A DNA stretch of 64,000 nucleotides from Panicum virgatum. Taxonomy: Eukaryota > Streptophyta > Magnoliopsida > Poales > Poaceae. Every line of letters begins with the position of its first letter. Positions within the stretch are counted from its first letter, which is position 1. The position numbers and the translations under genes were made by a program. The DNA is taken from the NCBI RefSeq assembly GCF_016808335.1, contig NC_053138.1, forward strand, positions 56,078,951-56,142,950. The letters run 5' to 3'. Shown piece after piece: positions 56,770 to 64,000 of this stretch. The notes under the pieces are model-generated. The model saw nothing but the letters and a program-made list of their open reading frames with translations. It was not told the origin of the DNA and did not search any database.

Positions 56770-58190
56770 TGTTGGCACTCCTTAAGTATCCATTTTATCC
56801 CCTGTTTAACTTTGATAATGGCATGAATTTAATATCAAAATCACTAACCATCCTAACCTCGGCCTAATTATTGGTCGTTTTCACGTTTGCACATATATTT
56901 TGGAGGTACTTCGTTTTTGCAGGTTTTTGACCAATTTTGGAGCATGAAATGGCGAGGCCCACGATCACGCGATGATACGAAGAATGACGAAGGCCAAAGC
57001 CCGAACAAAGGATCGAAGGCCATGATGATTAGAGGCCCATTCATGCACATCCACCCTCCAATGAAGCCCAAAAGACAAAGCCCACAAGATAAGATCGAGA
57101 TGCTTCGGGGCTAAGCAAAGCAAAGAGATATTTAAGGAAGGATTTTCCATCCTATCCTTCTCCTCGAAGAAATCTCGAAGATAACGACGTCTAAAGGGGT
57201 GCAATCGTGAAAGACATAAACTCTAGAAGATTCCAGGAGACTTGGGGAGAAAGTTGAGCACCAGTCGGCGAAGGAAAGACCCAGGCCGGCTGGCCTAGGC
57301 TCATTGAGCCGGCCGGCCCATCCTGTTTTTAGGTCGGTTCGACCTCCCCTTTGACCGAGGGTTCCCTGAGGCTATTTAAAGACCCCTCCCCAAGGTTCAT
57401 GCAGAGATCAATTCGGGAGACGACGCCAAGGAGCAGAGAAGATAGAGGGACACCTCTCGGAGAGCCGAGGGTCGTGCTAGTTGTCTAGGGTTTGCCCTAG
57501 CCGATGTGGGAACCTTGCAAGGAAGACCACGTCGGAGTTCTGGAGCTAGGATCATCAAGATCAAGGTAGGGCCCCGGTTGTGATCTTGTGATGTACTATC
57601 ATTCATGGTGAAGTTATTTGTGTTTCTGAATGTTTAGCGACCATGTTCTCCTCTTTCGATTTCATTCTTTTCTTTGGGTTCGCTTCATCCTAGATCTATT
57701 ATCGAGATAGATCACTTAGCATGATCTTGTAGTCATGGTGGCTAGAGGTTCATGGCGGAACTACCAAAGGGGGTTCGACTTGCTTCAGGGTATTTCGTTC
57801 AAAAGGGGGGCGTCGTGACAGGCCGTCTCCACAGAGTAGGTGGAGTATCGAGGGATCGGATTGGAGATTTTGGGTTTAAAGAGGCTTTTCATTGAGATTC
57901 ACATCTATCTTACTTCACTTTATCTAGCTGGAACTACAACATATGCATGATCTAGGTGATCTAGATTGGTTATCTCTAACTTTCTCTTGCTACCTTCGGT
58001 GTTTGTCGTGTTTTTAGTAGATTAGATTCGTTTTCACCATCTCACACAAAGGAATCTCTATGCTAGTAGATTGTTTCTTGTCTCTTTGGTTCTGTGGATT
58101 GATAAACCTTGGGGGAATACTCTGAGGGAAAAGCTATACGAAACCGTGCGCTTGCGGTATATAAATCGGGGGCGCTAAGGAGCGTCAACA
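56770..58190 (+). repeat. Athila-like copy 4, 3' LTR
   Basis: 1421 bp, ends GGAGCGTCAACA. The following bases GTGAG should be one half of a target duplication, but the left half is lost with the truncated end. GGCCGGCC palindromes lie at 57283-57320 (the first mutated) and CTATTTAAAG near 57372. Confidence 0.92.
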
Positions 58191-59048
58191 GTGAGGATCG
58201 GCCATACTCTGAGTAGATGTTCTCATGAACTGCCACTGATTGCTGGAATCGGCATGACTCCATTTTTTGATTGGTTGATGAAGCACTAGTCCTGATCCTT
58301 CCTGTCGGTTAGGCATTCCATCCCATCTCCCCACCAGCTTGGAGGATCTGCCATGGTCACATCGCATGTGTCATCGGCTTGCACCACCTCCACCTCATCG
58401 CCATCCCATTGCATTAAGCACTGATGCATGGTGGACGGCACGCAACAATTGGCTTGTATCCAATCTTAGCCAAGCAGGGCCGAGTAATGCCCATCAGAGT
58501 CCACGACGAAGAAGGAGGTGCTGACTGTCTTATGACCAATGGTTAGGTCGATGTTGAGGACTCCCTTTGCTGGCGTGGGGGCTGCCCTTGAAATCATTGA
58601 GGACCATGTTGGTCTTGATCAGGTCCTCTTCTGTCCTGCCGATCTTGTGACACATCCCGTACGACAAAAGGTTGACTGCCACACCGGTGTCCACCAACAT
58701 CCTGTTGACAGGCTTACCGTTGATATAGCCCTTGAGGTACAGCGGCCTCAGGTGATGGTACTTCTTGTCGATCGGCTTCTCGAAGACAACAGCTGCGAGC
58801 CCCAGACTGAGTTGCGCCACTGTCTCCTGGATTGGCTGGGGGCTACGGAATTCCTCCGGCAGGAAGAACACCATGTTGACATCGGCCGACGGGTCTGCCC
58901 TCCATTTACCTGATGGAGCGCCTGTCCCAACTGTTGCTGGATCGGCCGATGTGTCAGCGTTTACTATCGATGTGGTCGGCTGCACCCTCCTCCAAACCAT
59001 GTTGCATACTCTGCGCGGGGGAGGGATGGCCGCCGGCTCGGAATTCAC
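58191..59048 (-). pseudogene. pol: Tat protease region
   Basis: The minus-strand frame contains PLYLKGYINGKPVNRMLVDT, with the DTG active site followed by VAVNLLSYG, then a one-base frameshift near 58575. The continuation (FFVVDSDGHYSALLG, DWIQANCCVPSTMHQCLMQW) carries a TAG after LLG. The order and text match Tat proteases. It ends at the copy 4 junction, before RT. Confidence 0.82.
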
Positions 59049-59616
59049 TTGCTTGAGGAGCAGAAGGTAATTCTCTTCGGCTTGTTCGAGGCTGCGCAGC
59101 CTCTGGACTCTCCGCTTCTATGATCTGGATAGCCTGTCTGGACACCACCTTGGGAGGTGGCATTCCTCGCACATCCTGCTGGGTTCCTCCTGCGGGGACT
59201 GCTCGGGTGACGCACGGCACGATCGGCGAGGTGATGGGTGTTCGAGCCTCTAGAACACCGATGGTCGCCGATCTCCCTACCGCCGGGTGGAGAACTCCGG
59301 GCAAACCTCAGAAGTTGGGAGTCGTTCCATCCCCCGACTCTAGCAGTACTGGAAGAATGGGCACTCCCAGTGCGCCCTGATTCCTCCGTTGTTGTGGCGG
59401 GTGCAGTCTTCATCATGCCGCCGCCCATGCAGAGGCGCTGCTCCTGCCGATGTCGCGTTTCTCGGCGGCGCTCTCCACTGCGTGAGCGGCGGCGTGAACC
59501 GCGGTGGAGCCCACGTCCTCTGTGATCCCGCTCGTGACGGTGGACGTGCCAGTCGTCACGGTGTCGGTCTTCGTTGTGTTGATGTTCGGGTCTTGCATAT
59601 AAACCGATCAACACCC
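59049..59616 (-). pseudogene. Tat gag-protease linker
   Basis: Continuation of the polyprotein between the Gag knuckle and the protease, rich in Arg, His, Ser and Pro (HRHERDHRGRG, RRRSRSGERRRETRHRQ). Readable in the frame 59902-59045, which overlaps the knuckle-bearing frame and implies a frameshift. Low complexity makes the details unsafe. Confidence 0.6.
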
Positions 59617-61713
59617 CTAAATTTGGTCGTGATCGGCGGTTCCTGTTGACCTCTTTTGCCGACACGTGGTGTTCGGGCTTGAACTCCAGGGGCCGATCAT
59701 CGTCAGGATCGGCCTTTTCCTTTCCCTTGGAACTGTGCGCACACGACACCATGTTAATCGAGGGAAAAATGGGTGCACCGTGCTCACCGCGCGCAGTCCT
59801 GGAGATGAAGCGCCCTTGCTCAATTGCGCTCCGCATCCGCTGGAGGGACGCGGAGGACTCCTCGGATGGAGAGTGTTGCGGCATAGGCGCAACATCCACC
59901 ATGTTGACATTCGGGAAGGGCGTCTTGTCGCATTCATCTGGTTCCGCATGTATACAAGACGCCCTTGCTCAATGGCGCTCTGTATCTGCTGGCGCAAAGC
60001 CTTGCAGTAGACTGTCTGGTGGGAGTCGACGGTGTTGTGCCATTTGCAGTACTTGCGCCTCTTGAGCTCGTCGGCCGAAGGGATCCGATGTCCGACCATA
60101 AGCTCCAGCTGTTTCTCCTTGAGGAGCAGGTCGAAGATCTGCTCCATCTTGGTTACATCGAAGTCGTAGCCGATGGTCGTTTCGGGTCGTTTGAGCCAGG
60201 GGCACGGCAGAGGCTAAGACGCCTTGGCCCACTGGACAATAGCAACCTCGGCCTCGTCGGCCGATTCCTCCTCGGTGGCCTGGAAGTATTTGGCCGGCCT
60301 CCGCGGCTTCATTGCATACAAATCAGGGTGGAGACGTTCGTAAGCAGATACCTTCGACAAGGGGTGGCCGATGGAGTCGAAATCTGTCGGCCCGTAGATG
60401 CCCTTGGTGACTCGGGAGAGTCCACCGTAGGCGAGCTCCGCCAGATTCCTCTCTGGCAGGTGGAGAGAGCAGCATCTGTTGCAGGTCTCGCGGAAGCGCT
60501 GGATGTACTGGCTCACGGTCTCCGTTGGTTTCTGACGGAGGGCCGTGAGGTCTGACAGCGTAGCTTCATTGGAGCCCGAGAAGAATTGAGCGTGGAATTG
60601 CTCCTCCAGCTACTTCCACGACGTGATGGATTCTGGTGCAAGGGAAGTGTACCACCCAAATGCCGCCCCGGTCAGCGATAGGGAGAAGAGCCGAATCTTC
60701 ATGTGTTCGGCGATAGCTGCGACGCCGAGCTGAGCAGTATATCGGCTGATATGCTCCACTGCGCTGGTGTTGTCATTGCCGCTGAATTTTGAGAATTCCG
60801 GCACCTTGAACTTGGGTGGCGGCGGCAGCTGGATGTAGACCTCTGGATATGGCTTGGAGTACGTGACGATGCCTCTCTTCGGGGTGATCCCAAACTGGGT
60901 CTTCAGGATCTCGTCCAGCTGATCCTGAAGGTTTCCAGTCCCTGCACCGAAGGACTAACTGGCCTGGTTGTGAGAAACCGGCCCTGCTTCGTACTGGTTT
61001 TGCCAAGCCAGTAGCTCTTGATCGACAGGTTTGTCCCTGCCGATAGTCGTGCGGATGTTGGCACTGGTCTCCTTGGCCGGCTGCTGCCGGCGGTAGGGCT
61101 CTTCATCCGCCCGCAGTGGCCTGTAGCGGAGCTGACAGGTGTACCCCTCTGGTATGAAGGCGGGCGGGTCCTCATAACAGGTTGGCCTGTCATGTTGATC
61201 TTGAGGTGCGTAGAGGATGAACTCCGCTTTCGTCCCTTCAGGGGCATTGATCTGCGGGATCTGGAGTGGACGCGTGTAGAACCTCTTTTCTCCCGCATGG
61301 GATTTTATCACTGGGCCGATGTCTTGATCGTGTTCACCGACCAAAACTGCTCTGACAACGCGGGTCACCACGTTGTCCATGGAGTTGAGGATGACTTCGG
61401 TCTGGCGGAGGAGAGCGTGATGGATCATGTAGTTGATCTCCTGCCAAAGTGCTTGACTGCGCTCTTCTGACGGGATGGAAAGATCGATCCCGTCAAGAGT
61501 CAATTCCGGAGTACCGGTGCACTTGATTCCTCCGGAGCGGGTCCACGTGAAGTGCTTAAGGACCTCTTCTGCCAGGCCCGCCATGACCTGGTCGTACTTG
61601 CGTCGGTGTTCCCCGGTGAGGTCGTCCAGCGTTGGTGGGCCGGACTTCCCCTCCGGGAGGAAGACGTTGTTGTCCCGCTCGCCGGCCTTAGAGCTAGCCG
61701 GCTTGGGAGGCAT
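59617..61713 (-). pseudogene. gag: Tat gag, several frameshifts and stops
   Basis: ATG at 61713 (MPPKPASSK), then an acidic N-terminal half to a stop at 60955. The capsid core resumes in another frame: FSKFSGNDNTSAVEHISRY, LFSLSLTGAAFGWYTSL, then, after a TAG near 60612, QYIQRFRETCNRCCSL and ERNLAELAYGGL. The knuckle-like KYCKWHNTVDSHQTVYCKAL near 60050 has the C-x2-H...H...C layout of Tat Gag. At least three breaks are present, so no full product is possible. The high-scoring plus-strand frames over this region are shadows. Confidence 0.8.
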
Positions 61714-62617
61714 GGTGTCGATGTCGATGTTGACGTCGACGGTCCCACCGGGCGTGCCAAAAGATGTGTTGCCGCTGGAAACCGACGGACGGAGGTCCGG
61801 CAATCAACACACCGCTGAGTCGGGAGATCATGCTGCTGCTACCCTCGACTCTCCTAGTGCGACTCGTGCTCAGCTTGGTGTTCAGGGCGTGCCACCTGGC
61901 TTGACCTGCAGCTAGGAAGGGGTGAGTGTTGTAGTTTCTGTCTCCTGCTTTCCCTGTGTCACATGAGAGTAAACGTTAAATTCCTGCCGATCACTCAGAT
62001 CGGCATCTGTCAACCCCGCTGTCTTTCATCAGCAAAATCAGCCGATCCGGGGGAATCCATGGGCATATCGGCACATCTGCCGATTGTAGATGCATTTAAT
62101 AAAGGAAAGTGAATAAACTGCATCTAAGCCTGCTCCGTAACATGATATAAACAAATCTACCTATCCAGATCGGCTTTTGCTACACACAACATAGAACAAT
62201 CTAAGCATGCGTGAACATAGCCAGGATCTCCAAAGAAACCCATCCACATAGATAAATCTAATCTAAGACATAAACGAGCAGGACGATCGACACACGCTAT
62301 CCTATCGGCAAGTCGCATGCACGTGTTGCAGCGCACATCGTGGATTGTAACAAATGGCTGGGTAGCGCGTTCCGATTCGTATGATTAATCGACCTATCAA
62401 CTCGAAGCACAGATGCAAAAGCAGATCGAAAAGCATACAAGGTAACCAGGATAACTAGCAGATCTCGCCATAAAAAATGCTTCAGTACGAGATCTACCAT
62501 GGTACAAGGCTCGAGCCATGATGCTCTAACGAGACTATGAAAGAATCCTTAGAGCAGCATGGCTCTTATCTCGAGAGAAACCCTAATGTGATTAGGGGTG
62601 GCGATGCACCGAGAGAA
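61714..62617. other. Tat 5' leader
   Basis: 900 bp without a gene. ATCGGC/GCCGAT words recur (61980-62170). I could not find a convincing tRNA primer site next to the proposed LTR end, which weakens the LTR call. Confidence 0.5.
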
Positions 62618-62887
62618 TGTTGGAGACAACCGCTGCTTGGGGAACGTTTGCCGTCAATCTTTATTCATTGGGTATATGTACATATTTATAGTCTGAAGAC
62701 TTGACGTGCAAGCTAACAAACCCTAGTTTAAATAATACGAAAACTAGTCTATCTCTAATAATATACAGATAAGAAGAGCCCATCGGCTCTTGGCGTGGAC
62801 CGCAATCGCCTCTTCCTTGGACGATCCGAACCGGCCCATCGAACAGCTTCGGCCCATATCCGTCTTGGCCAAATACCGGCGGTAACA
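62618..62887 (-). repeat. Putative Tat 5' LTR (270 bp)
   Basis: In minus orientation it begins TGTTACCGCCGG and ends GTTGTCTCCAACA. It contains a TATA-like ACTATAAATATG and an AATAAAG polyadenylation-like signal in the right order, and lies upstream of the Tat gag leader. No second copy is present in the window and no primer site was recognised, so it could also be an unrelated solo LTR. Confidence 0.4.
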
Positions 62888-63225
62888 CATGCGATCTTGA
62901 CAAATCTCATAATTTTCAGAGTTCTTTGCTTTTTATAGAATTTTAAAACAATTCCGCCAGACATTCGTGGTCATGATTCATGAACAAGATGTTCAAAATT
63001 TTCTTTCATTTCCCGGATATGGCCTAACATTGGAGTCAATAACATGAATATAATTTATCCATTCATTTTATTCCACTATTCGAATCACTTGCGGTTCAAA
63101 TTTGACTTATCCCTAGAATTTTCTTCTAATATTGAGGCTGGGAAATATACCAAATTTTAACCTGGAGTACCACATACGGTACGAGGAAAGCACAAAAATT
63201 TTGGAGGGCAGAATAGGATTTTTTT
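62888..63225. other. AT-rich CACTA subterminal DNA
   Basis: No gene. AT-rich sequence leading into the subterminal repeat cluster. Confidence 0.45.
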
Positions 63226-63545
63226 ATTTGCCGAGTGCCACCACACTCGGCAAAACATTGACTTCGCCGAGTGCCACCAATGGATACTCGGCAAAGTTCT
63301 AATGGCCGTTACTGTCAAATTACTATGTTTACTGGCGGGCACGTGCTATTTTTTTTACCGAGTGTTTTTGTTTGCTGAGTGTTTTTTGGTTGTTTGCTGA
63401 GTTCATTGTATTCTGCACTCGGCAAATTGGACATTTTGCCGAGTGTTTTTTTCCGAGTGTTTTATAGTTTACACTCGGCAAATATATTATTTGCGGAGTG
63501 CCTGATGGAATGCAATCGGCAAACCAATAGGCACTCAGCAATCGT
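63226..63545. repeat. CACTA subterminal repeats (TTTGCCGAGTG / CACTCGGCAAA)
   Basis: About 14 exact or near copies in both orientations within 320 bp, for example ATTTGCCGAGTGCC at 63229 and GCACTCGGCAAATT near 63416. Such repeats next to the terminus are typical of grass CACTA elements and bind the element's TNPA-type protein in the studied En/Spm case. Confidence 0.85.
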
Positions 63546-63548
63546 GGG

Positions 63549-63561
63549 TTTTCTCGTAGTG
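63549..63561 (-). mobile_element. CACTA element terminal inverted repeat (right end)
   Basis: On the minus strand CACTACGAGAAAA is a standard CACTA terminus. The element therefore extends leftward, towards and beyond position 1. The 3-bp target duplication would be ATT (63562-63564); its partner is outside the window. Confidence 0.8.
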
Positions 63562-64000
63562 ATTGCTGGAGTTAAAGTAAATTTAAAAACCCTTAGCCAC
63601 CACTTGAAGGAATTGATTAATCAGATAACTTTGGCAGACTACCGCGTCCTTGAAGGTAAGTTCACCCTAGTAAAATACAGGCTGCTGATATCGAGACCAC
63701 TTTGCTCGGTCAAGCAGCCAACCGCGTCCTTGAAGAGGTAGCCGGCCTATACTTTCTTAATTTTTCACGGGTGTCGACGACTCTCAAGGGCCCTGCTGGG
63801 AGGTGGAGGCTTTTTGAGCAGCAGCATCTCCATCAGACCAAAACCAGGTTAGTGCTCAGTTGTCTTTGAAGTGTTCTTTCTCCTAGCTAGTGTTCTAGCA
63901 ACCTGCTTCATCTTGCCTTGAATCTCTGTACCGTGACAAAAACACCTTCAAACTTCTCTCCAGCTTCATTTGTATTGCTCGGAGTGTTTCCTGGATTTTG
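63562..64000. other. DNA flanking the CACTA element
   Basis: Mixed-composition DNA with no complete gene. The most gene-like part is 63681-63847. GCGTCCTTGAAG occurs twice (about 63645 and 63724), a small local duplication. The sequence after 63848 is T/C-rich and intron-like. Confidence 0.4.
63681..63847 (+). other. Exon-like segment of an unrecognised gene
   Basis: Bounded by an acceptor-like TAAAATACAG and a donor-like AG/GTTAGT. The 167 bp read as 55 codons without a stop (AADIETTLLGQAANRVLEEV, then LYFLNFSRVSTTLKG and RWRLFEQQHLHQ). I do not recognise the protein. If real, the CACTA element may sit in an intron or just upstream of a host gene that continues to the right. A chance ORF is possible. 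Confidence 0.3.

Larger units (their letters stand above)
54075..58190 (+). mobile_element. Athila-like element copy 4, 5'-truncated
   Basis: It starts inside ORF2 at CAAGTAATTGATCCC (equal to 16495 in copy 1), runs colinearly through the 3' non-coding region and ends with a complete 3' LTR. Everything upstream (5' LTR, gag-protease, half of ORF2) is missing, as is the Tat RT segment that should adjoin it. It is about 97-98% identical to copy 1 by eye, so it belongs to the same subfamily, whereas copy 3 is more distant. Confidence 0.9.
40141..62887 (-). mobile_element. Tat-lineage Ty3/gypsy element, decayed and interrupted
   Basis: Minus-strand remnants run in the order gag (61713-59617), protease (59048-58191), RT and two RNase H domains (54074-53146) and integrase (44446-43437). 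A second, archaeal-type RNase H after the first places it in Tat. A putative LTR (62618-62887) lies upstream of the gag leader. The 3' LTR was not found, so the left boundary is uncertain. An antisense PMD gene lies between integrase and that end. Two Athila-like elements interrupt pol at 44447-53145 and 54075-58190, with loss of Tat sequence at each. The words GCCGAT/ATCGGC are conspicuously frequent throughout. Confidence 0.8.

Noticed and set aside
59238..61915. Long plus-strand frames opposite Tat gag
   Set aside because: The minus strand carries recognisable Gag motifs; the plus frames are shadows in GC-rich codons.
62618..62887. Firm assignment of this segment as the Tat LTR
   Set aside because: No partner LTR, TSD or primer site could be shown, so it is listed only as putative.

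Overview
The window is repeat-dense DNA from a grass nuclear genome. I infer a panicoid grass from the CACTA subterminal motif TTTGCCGAGTG and the SIRE, Athila, Tekay and Tat element families. I found no complete ordinary host gene, tRNA, rRNA or CRISPR array. Almost every base belongs to a nested stack of transposons whose order can be read from target-site duplications (TSDs), LTR pairs and reading frames that rejoin across insertions.

Outermost layer: a CACTA (En/Spm-type) element. Its right terminus is at 63561 (inverted end reading ...CGTAGTG, preceded by about 14 TGCCGAGTG-type repeats). A decayed DUF4216 coding piece on the minus strand at 9-640 fits the same element; its other end lies left of the window. 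To the right, 63562-64000 is flanking DNA with one exon-like segment.

Left nest: a SIRE/Maximus-type Ty1/copia element occupies 824-39493 (TSD ACGTC; LTRs 824-2486 and 37860-39493). It carries gag, pol and a third 3' ORF. That third ORF is split at 10018/35757 by an Athila-like Ty3/gypsy element (10019-35756, TSD GTGCT). The Athila-like element has gag-protease and a second ORF but no reverse transcriptase or integrase. Its own 3' LTR is split by a young Tekay-type chromovirus on the minus strand (19495-34613, TSD CATCC, 3.83-kb LTRs). LTR divergence estimated by eye falls with each layer (about 2.4%, 1.2%, 0.25%), matching the nesting order.

Right nest: about 40.1-62.9 kb is an old, decayed Tat-lineage Ty3/gypsy element on the minus strand (gag, protease, RT, two RNase H domains, integrase). 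An antisense, intron-containing plant-mobile-domain (PMD) gene lies beyond its integrase (40547-43196, plus strand). Two more Athila-like copies sit inside its pol: a minus-strand coding-free copy at 44447-53145 and a plus-strand 3' fragment at 54075-58190. Each has lost one end together with adjoining Tat sequence.

Functionally, the Tekay element has the only long uninterrupted gag-pol frame for a gypsy element, with a single TAG in front of its chromodomain. The SIRE pol frame is open, but one RT catalytic aspartate codon reads Asn. The Athila-like copies look non-autonomous and would need pol supplied in trans.
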